Shown: one piece after another, positions 7,840 through 15,439 of the stretch | Numbering within the stretch: position 1 is the first letter of the stretch | How the letters are laid out: every line of letters begins with the position of its first letter | From: Christensenella sp. UBA7102 | Lineage (GTDB): Bacteria > Bacillota > Clostridia > Christensenellales > UBA1750 | DNA: 30,486 bases | Assembly (NCBI GenBank): GCA_002492415.1 | Contig: DKYK01000022.1 | Location: forward strand, 81,488-111,973 | Direction: 5' to 3' | Made by a program: the position numbers and the translations under genes | Notes under the pieces: model-generated | Told to the model about the DNA's origin: nothing | What the model saw: only the letters and a program-made list of their open reading frames with translations | Database searches by the model: none

Positions 7840-10176
7840 ATGAACGATCAGGAGCTTCGCCGAGCGCTGTTGGAAAAGGAATATGCACGTCTCAACCCTC
7901 AACAGCGCCAGGCGGTATTTCACATAGAGGGGCCGCTGCTGGTGCTGGCAGGCGCGGGTTCGGGCAAGACCTCGGTGCTCACCCAGCGCATCGCCTACAT
8001 GATGCGCTTTGGCAACGCCTATCATAGCACGGAAGTCCCTGCATACGCGCAGGGGGAGCGCGCGCACCTGGAAGAGTGCCTGCGCGTCGGCCTGGACGAG
8101 TATGGCGCTTCGCTGCTGGCTGCGCAGCCTGTAGATCCCTATAACATATTGGCCATCACCTTTACCAACAAGGCCTCCCGCGAAATGCGTGAGCGCATTG
8201 AAAAGCTGGTGGGCGACAGAGCGTCTAAGCTGTGGGTGTCCACCTTCCACGCCACCTGCTGCCGCATTCTGCGCCACGATATAGAAAAACTGGGATATTC
8301 CAACAACTTTACCATCTACGATGACGAGGATCAGATGTCCATCATCAAGGATGTGCTCAAGCAGCTTGATCTTTCGGATAAGGTCTATCCGCCGCGCGAG
8401 ATGAAGGCTAAAATCGGCGACGCGAAGATGAATATGCTCTCGCCTGACGAATACTTTGCGCAGAGCGATAAGGACTTTCGCATGCAGAAGATCACGGACG
8501 TCTACCGTCTTTACGAAGAACGTCTGCGCCACAACAATGCGCTGGATTTCGACGACCTGCTGCTCAAGACGCTGGAGCTGTTCGTCAGCGCGCCGCCGGT
8601 GCTGGAGTATTATCGCAGGCGATTTAAGTACATACTGGTGGATGAGTATCAGGACACCAACCACGTGCAGTATGAGTTCATTCATGCGCTGACGGGCGGG
8701 CAGAATAATCTGTGCGTCGTGGGCGACGACGACCAATCCATCTATGGCTGGCGTGGTGCGGATATTTCCAACATACTGGATTTTGAAAAAGATTACAAGG
8801 GCTGCAAAACCATCAAGCTGGAGCAGAACTATCGCTCCACCAACAGCATATTGGGAGCAGCCAACGCCGTTATCGCCAACAATATGGGGAGAAAGGACAA
8901 AAACCTGTGGTCGGAGCGCGGCGAAGGTCAGCCCATCATCGTGGCAGGGCTGCCAGATGAGCAGAGCGAGGCGGGATTTGTCTGCCGCGAGATCCTGCGC
9001 ATGCACGCCGAAGGCATGAAATACCAGGAAATGGCAATCCTATATCGCACCAATGCGCAGTCCCGCGTGCCGGAAGAGCACTTGATTTTCTCCGGCATTC
9101 CCTACCGCGTCTATGGAGGGCAGAAGTTCTACGACCGCAAGGAGATCAAGGATGTGCTGGCCTATCTGCGCCTGTCCGTCAACCCGAACGACGACATCGC
9201 GCTACGCCGTATCATCAACGAGCCGCGCAGAGGCATTGGCGACGCGACAGTGGAAGCGCTCGCCGATTGGGCCCAGCGCAACGGCGATTCCATGCTGGGC
9301 GCTGCGATGGAAGCGGGCGAGGTGGAGGGACTGAACAGCCGCGCCGCCTCTGCCGTGCAGAAGTTCGCCGACCTGATGGCGGATCTGTTTGCGCACAAGG
9401 AGACGCTGTCGGTGACCGACTACGCCGATTACGTGGTGGATAAGACCGGCATCCGCGCACAATATGGAAAGCTGGACGATGAATCCCAGCAGCGGCTGGA
9501 GAACATAAAGGAATTCGTGGGCGCCATCGCCGAATACGAAAAGACTGCGGAAGCCCCCTCGCTGGAGGACTATCTGGAGCAGGCTGCGCTGGTGACGGAT
9601 GTGGACGGGCTGATGGAGGACAGTGGGTCGGTCACTCTGATGACCATGCACTCGGCCAAGGGATTGGAATTTGAGGCCGTATTTGTGCTGGGCATGGAGG
9701 ATGGGCTGTTCCCTTCGTCGAGGTCCTTTACTGACGAAACACGTCTGGAAGAGGAGCGCAGGCTGTGCTATGTAGCCATTACACGTGCCAAGGATCAGCT
9801 TTTCCTGACACATGTGCAAAAGCGCATGCTTTACGGAACGCCCCAGTACAATCGCGCCTCGCGCTTTCTACGAGAACTACCGGAGGCGCTGGTGCAGACG
9901 GTGGATCAGACCGTCGAGCGCCGCAGAGAGAGCAAACCCAAGGAGCGCACGCCAGTCTCCTTTTCACGCGGCGGATTCGCGCCTAAGGTCAACCATGCAG
10001 CCGCGCCCGCAGTCAAGATCGAGCAGGGTCAGCTGCGCGCAGGCGACGCGGTGCAGCACCGCAAGTTCGGCCGCGGCACCGTCATCTCGATCAATGGGTC
10101 TGTTGCCCAGGTAGCCTTCGCAGGCCAGGGCATCAAGGAGCTGGACACTCAATTTGCACCGATGGAGAAGATTTAG
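7840..10176 (+). CDS. pcrA: ATP-dependent DNA helicase PcrA/UvrD
   Basis: A 778-residue superfamily 1A helicase for DNA repair and for clearing replication obstacles. Visible motifs in order: LNPQQRQAV, Walker A AGAGSGKTS (37-45), TFTNKASREMRERI, DEYQDTN (from 268), GDDDQSIYGWRGAD (from 295), QNYRSTNSIL, the YGGQKFYDRKEIKDVLAYLRL region, TMHSAKGLEFEAVFV, and EEERRLCYVAITRAKD. The C-terminal RNAP-binding Tudor-like module is present (AVQHRKFGRGTVISINGSVAQVAF). Between the Walker A region and TFTNKA there is an extra segment of about 43 residues (roughly 56-98) compared with Bacillus PcrA. The ATG at 7840 follows GAGGAG of yerC's 3' end, and ligA starts immediately after the stop. Confidence 0.97.
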   Translation: MNDQELRRALLEKEYARLNPQQRQAVFHIEGPLLVLAGAGSGKTSVLTQRIAYMMRFGNAYHSTEVPAYAQGERAHLEECLRVGLDEYGASLLAAQPVDPYNILAITFTNKASREMRERIEKLVGDRASKLWVSTFHATCCRILRHDIEKLGYSNNFTIYDDEDQMSIIKDVLKQLDLSDKVYPPREMKAKIGDAKMNMLSPDEYFAQSDKDFRMQKITDVYRLYEERLRHNNALDFDDLLLKTLELFVSAPPVLEYYRRRFKYILVDEYQDTNHVQYEFIHALTGGQNNLCVVGDDDQSIYGWRGADISNILDFEKDYKGCKTIKLEQNYRSTNSILGAANAVIANNMGRKDKNLWSERGEGQPIIVAGLPDEQSEAGFVCREILRMHAEGMKYQEMAILYRTNAQSRVPEEHLIFSGIPYRVYGGQKFYDRKEIKDVLAYLRLSVNPNDDIALRRIINEPRRGIGDATVEALADWAQRNGDSMLGAAMEAGEVEGLNSRAASAVQKFADLMADLFAHKETLSVTDYADYVVDKTGIRAQYGKLDDESQQRLENIKEFVGAIAEYEKTAEAPSLEDYLEQAALVTDVDGLMEDSGSVTLMTMHSAKGLEFEAVFVLGMEDGLFPSSRSFTDETRLEEERRLCYVAITRAKDQLFLTHVQKRMLYGTPQYNRASRFLRELPEALVQTVDQTVERRRESKPKERTPVSFSRGGFAPKVNHAAAPAVKIEQGQLRAGDAVQHRKFGRGTVISINGSVAQVAFAGQGIKELDTQFAPMEKI

Positions 10177-12141
10177 ATGGACAACCGTATGCGCGAGCTC
10201 GTCGATGAGCTCAACCGGCACGCCTATCGCTACTATGTACTGGATGACCCCATTATATCGGACAAACAGTACGACCAGCTCTTTGATGAGTTGACGGCGC
10301 TGGAAGCGCAGTTGGGCGTCAGTTTGCCCGATAGCCCGACCCACCGCGTGGGCGGCGAACCGCTCAAGGAGTTTACGCAGCACCGGCACATTGCCCGGCT
10401 TTGGTCGCTGGACAAGGCACAGTCCACAGAGGCGGTGCGCGCCTGGGCGGAGCGGCTGACCAAAGCGCTTCCCGGCGAACAGCTGGAATACTCGCTGGAG
10501 TATAAGTTCGACGGGCTGACGCTCAACCTGACCTATGAGGGAGGGCAACTGGTGCAGGCCGCTACCCGCGGCAACGGAGAGGTGGGCGAGGAGATTCTCG
10601 AGCAAGTGCGCACTATCAAGTCTGTGCCGCTGTCCATTCCCTTTCAGGGAAAGATGGAGGTGCAGGGAGAGGGCATTATGCTGCTGTCCGCGTTGGAGAA
10701 ATACAACCAGACCGCGGAGGAGCCGCTCAAGAATGCGCGCAACGCCGCCGCCGGCGCGCTGCGCAACCTGGACCCCAAGGTCACGGCCAAACGCAATCTG
10801 GACGCGTTTTTTTACAACGTGGGCTATATCGAGGGCGCACAGCTTCGCAATCACCATGAAATGCGTGCATTTCTGGAGGAGAATCGCTTCAAGACCAGCC
10901 CGTACACCAAGTATTTTACAGACATCGAAGAACTGATCGACGCGCTGGACGAGATCGAGACGCATCGCTCCTCGCTGGATTATCTGATCGACGGGGCGGT
11001 CATCAAGCTGACGAATTTTACGCAACGCGAGCGGCTGGGTTATACTGATCGTTTCCCACGCTGGGCCATTGCGTTTAAGTTTGAGGCCGAGGAGATGACC
11101 ACGCGCCTGCTCTCCGTCAAGTGGGAGGTGGGGCGCACGGGCAAGCTCACGCCCGCTGCGCAGCTGGAGCCTGTGGACATTGGCGGCGTAACGGTGAAGG
11201 CTGCAACGCTCAACAACGCGGGCGACATTGCACGCAAGAAGCTTAAAAACGGCTGCATGGTGTTCATTCGCCGCTCCAACGACGTCATCCCGGAGGTAAT
11301 GGGGCGCACGGACGAGATTCAGCCGGACGAGCGGGAAATCGAGATTCCCGCCGTCTGTCCCGCCTGCGGCGCGCCGGTGGAGGAGCGCGGGGCGCATCTG
11401 TTTTGCACCAACCCTGATTGTCCGCCGCGCATTGTCAACCGCCTGGCGCACTTTGCAGGCCGTGAAGCGATGGATATCGATGGCTTCTCCGAAAAAACGG
11501 CGGAGATGTTGGTCGAGCAGGGCATCCTCTACGATGCGGCGGACATGATGGCGCTGACGGAGGATCGACTTGTGGGGCTGCCTCTATTCAAGGACAAGCG
11601 CATTGAAAACCTGATTTCCGCTATTCAGAAGAGCAAGGACCGTCCGCTGGACGCGTTCCTGTTTGCGCTGGGCATCCCCAATGTGGGCCGCAAGACGGCG
11701 CGGGATCTTGCGCAGGCTTTCGGTTCGCTGGACGCGCTGATGGAGGCAACAGAGGAAGAGCTCGTCGCCATACCCGACGTGGGCGACATCGTTGCAGCCT
11801 CCATCACGAGCTTTTTCGCATCGGAAAAGGGGAAGAGCCTGGTGGAGCGGCTGCTTGCGGCGGGCTGCACACCCAGATGGGAGAGCGTTACGCTAGGCGA
11901 TGCGTTCGCGGGCAAAACCGTAGTGCTCACGGGCACGCTGCCCTCCATGGGCAGAAAGGCGGCGGGCGACCTGATCGCGGCGCACGGCGGAAAGGTGACG
12001 GGGTCGGTCTCAAAGAAGACGGACTATGTGGTAGCAGGTGAGGAAGCGGGTTCCAAGCTGGAAAAGGCGCTCAAGCTGGGCGTGCCCGTGCTGGATGAAG
12101 CTGCCTTTCTCGATATGCTGAACAAAGATAAAAATGCGTAA
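10177..12141 (+). CDS. ligA: NAD-dependent DNA ligase
   Basis: A 654-residue ligase that seals nicks using NAD. Domains: the N-terminal Ia NAD-binding helices (LNRHAYRYYVLDDPIISDKQYDQLF), the adenylation domain with Lys110 in EYKFDG, an OB fold (GRTGKLTPAAQLEPVDIGGVTVKAATLNN), a four-cysteine zinc finger (Cys394, 397, 410, 415), helix-hairpin-helix repeats (ALGIPNVGRKTARDLAQAF; IPDVGDIVAASI) and a C-terminal BRCT domain from about residue 575. Length is normal. Several core motifs differ from textbook LigA: KFDG for KLDG, TRGNG (131-134) for TRGDG, and VQGEG for VRGEV. This looks like a diverged clostridial branch, not a degraded gene. Its ATG abuts the pcrA stop. Confidence 0.96.
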   Translation: MDNRMRELVDELNRHAYRYYVLDDPIISDKQYDQLFDELTALEAQLGVSLPDSPTHRVGGEPLKEFTQHRHIARLWSLDKAQSTEAVRAWAERLTKALPGEQLEYSLEYKFDGLTLNLTYEGGQLVQAATRGNGEVGEEILEQVRTIKSVPLSIPFQGKMEVQGEGIMLLSALEKYNQTAEEPLKNARNAAAGALRNLDPKVTAKRNLDAFFYNVGYIEGAQLRNHHEMRAFLEENRFKTSPYTKYFTDIEELIDALDEIETHRSSLDYLIDGAVIKLTNFTQRERLGYTDRFPRWAIAFKFEAEEMTTRLLSVKWEVGRTGKLTPAAQLEPVDIGGVTVKAATLNNAGDIARKKLKNGCMVFIRRSNDVIPEVMGRTDEIQPDEREIEIPAVCPACGAPVEERGAHLFCTNPDCPPRIVNRLAHFAGREAMDIDGFSEKTAEMLVEQGILYDAADMMALTEDRLVGLPLFKDKRIENLISAIQKSKDRPLDAFLFALGIPNVGRKTARDLAQAFGSLDALMEATEEELVAIPDVGDIVAASITSFFASEKGKSLVERLLAAGCTPRWESVTLGDAFAGKTVVLTGTLPSMGRKAAGDLIAAHGGKVTGSVSKKTDYVVAGEEAGSKLEKALKLGVPVLDEAAFLDMLNKDKNA

Positions 12142-12165
12142 ATTCAGCCCATAGTCGCCGAAATA

Positions 12166-12174
12166 TGCTATAAT
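12166..12174 (+). promoter_or_regulatory. Extended -10 promoter before yicC
   Basis: TGCTATAAT gives a perfect -10 box (TATAAT, 12169-12174) with a TGn extension. A weak -35 candidate (TTCAGC, 12143-12148) is 20 bases upstream, just after the ligA stop. No hairpin terminator separates ligA from this promoter. It likely drives the long yicC-to-thiN run. Confidence 0.7.
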
Positions 12175-12208
12175 CAATAAATAACGCTGATAAAGGGGGA
12201 AGTTTCCC

Positions 12209-13084
12209 TTGCTGAGTATGACGGGATATGGCCGCGGGGCGCGGATTGTGGACGGACGCGACCTGACCATCGAGATTAAGAGCGTCAATCATCGGTTTCT
12301 CGATTTGGCCTTTCGCATGCCGCGTTCTTTTGCTTATCTGGAGGACAGCCTACGCCAACTGATGCAGAGCCGCCTCTCACGTGGGCATATCGATGTGTTC
12401 GTGACCTACCGCAACCTGCGTGACGACAGCAAATCCGTCGCAGTGGACCATGCGTTGTTGCATGCCTACCGCGGCGCGATGCGTGAGATGTCCGAGTTGA
12501 CTGGCTTGGAGGACAATGCCCGCCTGATCGATTATGCTCGCCTGCCCGACGTTCTGCGGGTGGACGAGGCGGATGAGGATCGTGACGCACTCAAGGCTCT
12601 CGCACTGGACTGCATGAACGACGCCATCGACGAACTGCTCACGATGCGGTGCAAAGAGGGCGAGCGCATGGGCGCGGACATTGAGACGCGCCTTGGCAAT
12701 ATCGAAGCGCTGACCGTGAGCGTTGCTGCGCGCGCGCCACAGGTGGTGGAAGAGTATCGGATCCGCCTGACCCAGCGCGTTACGGAGATCATGGAAGGCC
12801 AGCCCATCGATCTTGCGCGCATTACGCAGGAGGTCGCACTCTACACGGATCGCATCAACATCGATGAGGAAATCGCCCGTATGTACAGTCATCTCAAAAG
12901 TATGCGCGACGCAATGGCTTCTGATACTGCGGTGGGACGCAAGCTGGACTTTATCGTGCAGGAGATGAACCGCGAGGCTAATACCATGGGCAGCAAAGCC
13001 AGCGACATGGAGTTGGTTTCCCACGTGGTCAACTTAAAATCAGAAATTGAAAAGATCCGTGAACAGGTGCAGAACATCGAGTAG
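12209..13084 (+). CDS. yicC: YicC/YloC family endoribonuclease, TTG start
   Basis: A 291-residue protein of the YicC family, associated with RNA turnover and stationary-phase stress. The N-terminus MLSMTGYGRG and EIKSVNHRFLDLAFRMPR match the YicC N-domain. The C-domain (DUF1732) ends with KLDFIVQEMNREANTMGSKASDMELVSHVVNLKSEIEKIREQVQNIE. The start is TTG at 12209, placed 8 bases after AAGGGGGA (12193-12200). The ATG at 12218 is the third codon after it and would cut the conserved first strand. It heads the same yicC-remA-gmk-rpoZ order seen in Bacillus and Clostridium. remA starts 18 bases downstream. Confidence 0.93.
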   Translation: MLSMTGYGRGARIVDGRDLTIEIKSVNHRFLDLAFRMPRSFAYLEDSLRQLMQSRLSRGHIDVFVTYRNLRDDSKSVAVDHALLHAYRGAMREMSELTGLEDNARLIDYARLPDVLRVDEADEDRDALKALALDCMNDAIDELLTMRCKEGERMGADIETRLGNIEALTVSVAARAPQVVEEYRIRLTQRVTEIMEGQPIDLARITQEVALYTDRINIDEEIARMYSHLKSMRDAMASDTAVGRKLDFIVQEMNREANTMGSKASDMELVSHVVNLKSEIEKIREQVQNIE

Positions 13085-13102
13085 AGATCTGTGGAGGTGC
13101 GC

Positions 13103-13384
13103 ATGGGCATCCGGCTCATCAATATCGGCTTTGGCAATTTTGTGTCGGCACAGCGGCTGATTTCCATCGTCAGTCCTGACGCTGCACCCGTCAAGCGCAT
13201 TGTACAGGACGCGCGCGAAAACAAGACGCTGGTGGACGCCTCCTGCGGCCGCCGTACGCGCGCTGTGCTCGTCATGGATAGCGGGCATGTCGTGCTCTCC
13301 GCACTGCAGCCTGAAACGGTGGCGCACCGCCTGGACGATGGCAGAGAGCCGGACACCTGCGAGGAGGAGGAAAGCGATGAATAA
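13103..13384 (+). CDS. remA: RemA-family DNA-binding regulator (DUF370)
   Basis: A 93-residue small regulator. The core is strongly conserved: INIGFGNFVSAQRLISIVSPDAAPVKRIVQDAR, then TLVDASCGRRTRAVLVMDSGHVVLSALQPETVAHRL. In Bacillus, RemA activates biofilm matrix and osmoprotection genes; the target in this organism is unknown. The acidic tail (EEEESDE) is an extension beyond the core. The start at 13103 is supported by GGAGGT (13092-13097); the upstream in-frame GTG at 13091 lies inside that site. Its 3' end overlaps gmk by 8 bases, and the GAGGAGGAGGAAA coding for its acidic tail doubles as the gmk ribosome binding site. Confidence 0.94.
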   Translation: MGIRLINIGFGNFVSAQRLISIVSPDAAPVKRIVQDARENKTLVDASCGRRTRAVLVMDSGHVVLSALQPETVAHRLDDGREPDTCEEEESDE

Positions 13385-13988
13385 TGGGAAACTGATCGTC
13401 ATATCCGGTCCGGCCGGCATCGGCAAGGGCACGGTCTGCAAAGAACTGATCAAGCGCGATGATTCGCTCGCGCTGTCCGTTTCATGGACCACACGGGAGA
13501 TCCGTAAAAACGAAATCGCCGACGTGACGTATTTCTACCGCAGCGAGGAGCAGTTCGAGGAGATGGTGCGCAATGGCGGCTTTCTCGAATACGCCGGAAT
13601 CTACGGCAACCATTATGGAACGCCGCGCGATTACGTGGCGGCAAAGATGGCCGAGGGAAAGAACGTGATCCTGGAGATCGAGACGCAGGGCGCGATGAAG
13701 GTCATGCAGGCGGAAAAGGACGTGCTGTCCATCTATCTGTTGCCGCCCAGCATGAAAGAGCTGCGCGACCGTCTCATCAACCGCGGGCGCGAGGACATCA
13801 AAAAGGCCAACAAGCGTTTCCGCGCGGCCTTTGACGAGATCAACCTGGCGAAGGATTATCAATACGTCATTATCAACCAGGATTTGGAAAAAACCTGTGA
13901 CGCGATATTGGACATCATTCATGACAGACCCTATAAAACCCTGGAGAACATTGAAGAAGTCATTCGTAAGCTGAAGGAGGAAGTTTAA
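13377..13988 (+). CDS. gmk: Guanylate kinase
   Basis: A 203-residue kinase that converts GMP to GDP with ATP. The P-loop is GPAGIGKGT (11-19), with Ala where most family members have Ser. The GMP-binding region shows SVSWTTREIRKNE, DVTYFY and GFLEYAGIYGNHYGTP, then VILEIETQGAMKV, LPPSMKELRDRLINRGRED and the adenine-lid arginines. The ATG at 13377 overlaps remA and has an excellent GGAGG. The much longer open frame upstream (to 13200) runs through remA in another frame and is not used. Confidence 0.96.
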   Translation: MNNGKLIVISGPAGIGKGTVCKELIKRDDSLALSVSWTTREIRKNEIADVTYFYRSEEQFEEMVRNGGFLEYAGIYGNHYGTPRDYVAAKMAEGKNVILEIETQGAMKVMQAEKDVLSIYLLPPSMKELRDRLINRGREDIKKANKRFRAAFDEINLAKDYQYVIINQDLEKTCDAILDIIHDRPYKTLENIEEVIRKLKEEV

Positions 13989-13989
13989 T

Positions 13990-14190
13990 ATGATCATCGA
14001 TCCGCCCATCACATCCCTTGCAAAGCGAGCTGACTGCCGTTATTCCTTGATTGTGGAGGTGTCCAAGCGCGCCCGCCAGTTGGTCGCAGGCGCTGAGCCA
14101 TTGATCGCCACCACCGAAACCAAGCCCGTTTCCATTGCCGTACGCGAGGTGGACCAGGGCCTGATTGCGTACAACAGAGCCGATGACTGA
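13990..14190 (+). CDS. rpoZ: RNA polymerase omega subunit
   Basis: A 66-residue omega subunit, which stabilises the beta-prime subunit in core polymerase. The motif DPPITSLAKRADCRYSLIVEVSKRARQL is the standard N-terminal omega helix set, followed by PVSIAVREVDQGLI. The ATG is one base after the gmk stop and is preceded by AAGGAGG (13974-13980) within gmk. Confidence 0.94.
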   Translation: MIIDPPITSLAKRADCRYSLIVEVSKRARQLVAGAEPLIATTETKPVSIAVREVDQGLIAYNRADD

Positions 14191-14213
14191 CCGACCGAAA
14201 GGACTGCCTGCCG

Positions 14214-15407
14214 ATGCTGAAGAATAAAAACATCGTATTGGGCGTGACGGGCGGTATCGCCGCCTACCGTGCGGCGCAGATCGCGCGAGACATGAGCAAA
14301 AAGGGCGCGCATGTCTACTGCATACTGACGAAGAATGCACTGAATTTTATCACACAGCAGACTATGGAGACCTTGACGGGAAACCCTGCTGTGGTGGACA
14401 TGTTTGCACGGCCGGATAAATGGGAAGTGGAACACATTTCGCTCGCCAAGCGGGCAGATGTGTTCCTTGTTGCACCTGCCAGCGCCAATTTTCTGGGAAA
14501 AATGGCTGCGGGTGTGGCAGATGATATGCTCACCACCACCGTCATGGCCACAAAGGCGCCCGTGGTGATCGCCCCGGCAATGAATGTCAACATGTACGAA
14601 AACCCCGTGACGCAGCGCAACATGCGGACGCTGCGCGAGCTGCTTGGCGTCACGTTTGTCGAGCCCAGCGTGGGTCTGCTCGCCTGCAACGACGTAGGCA
14701 AGGGACACATCGCAGCCGACGCGGACATCATCGCCGCAGTGGAGCGCGCGCTAGGTAAAAAGGATTTCGCGGGCAAGCGCGTGCTCGTTACCGCAGGCCC
14801 CACGCGCGAGGCCCTCGACCCGGTGCGGTACCTGACCAACAAGTCCTCAGGGAAGATGGGCTACGCCATTGCGGCAGCCGCCGCGCGCCGCGGTGCGGCT
14901 GTGACGCTGATCTCCGGTCCTGTCGCGCTGGAAAAGCCGGACGGCGTCCATCGCGTGTTCATCGAGAGCACGCAGGAGCTCTACCGCGAGATGGAAGCGC
15001 GATGCGAAGAGCAGGACGTCATCATTCAGGCCGCCGCGCCCGCCGACTACCGCCCCGCGCAGGTGGCAGAGCAAAAAATCAAAAAGACAGGCGATGAGCC
15101 CTTTGACATCCATCTGGTGCAGAACCCCGATGTGGCCGCGATGGTGGGACAGCATAAGCGTCCAGGACAAATTCTGGTGGGCTTTGCCGCCGAGACGCAG
15201 AATCTTTCTACGAATGCGGGGAAAAAATTGCTTAAAAAGAATCTGGATTTCATCGTGGGCAACGATGTGACCCGCCCTGGCGCGGGATTTGACGTGGACA
15301 CCAATATCGTCACCTTCTATGATGCGAGGGGTGAGACTTCGCTGCCCCAACTGCTCAAAAGCGAGGTTGCGGACAGGATACTCGACCGGGTGCTGGAGCT
15401 TATGTAA
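14214..15407 (+). CDS. coaBC: Bifunctional phosphopantothenoylcysteine decarboxylase/synthetase
   Basis: A 397-residue flavoprotein fusion for coenzyme A synthesis. It couples 4'-phosphopantothenate to cysteine and decarboxylates the product. The N-terminal CoaC part has GVTGGIAAYRA, catalytic His74 in EHISLAKRAD, the PAMNVNMYENP motif with Asn124, and Cys158 in the substrate clamp GLLACND. The CoaB part begins near residue 183: VLVTAGPTREALDPVRYLTNKSSGKMGYAIA, AAPADYRP, a Lys-rich KIKK, FAAETQ, and DFIVGNDV. The length is typical of fused CoaBC. AAAGGA lies at 14198-14203, and the gene follows rpoZ as in Bacillus. Confidence 0.96.
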   Translation: MLKNKNIVLGVTGGIAAYRAAQIARDMSKKGAHVYCILTKNALNFITQQTMETLTGNPAVVDMFARPDKWEVEHISLAKRADVFLVAPASANFLGKMAAGVADDMLTTTVMATKAPVVIAPAMNVNMYENPVTQRNMRTLRELLGVTFVEPSVGLLACNDVGKGHIAADADIIAAVERALGKKDFAGKRVLVTAGPTREALDPVRYLTNKSSGKMGYAIAAAAARRGAAVTLISGPVALEKPDGVHRVFIESTQELYREMEARCEEQDVIIQAAAPADYRPAQVAEQKIKKTGDEPFDIHLVQNPDVAAMVGQHKRPGQILVGFAAETQNLSTNAGKKLLKKNLDFIVGNDVTRPGAGFDVDTNIVTFYDARGETSLPQLLKSEVADRILDRVLELM

Positions 15408-15439
15408 GGGAGTGGAGCCATACGTTCGCGCAGGTCATT

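Noticed and set aside
9964..11451. 495-codon minus-strand open frame opposite pcrA/ligA
   Set aside because: Shadow of ligA in a GC-rich genome; low-complexity His/Leu/Arg composition and no motif.
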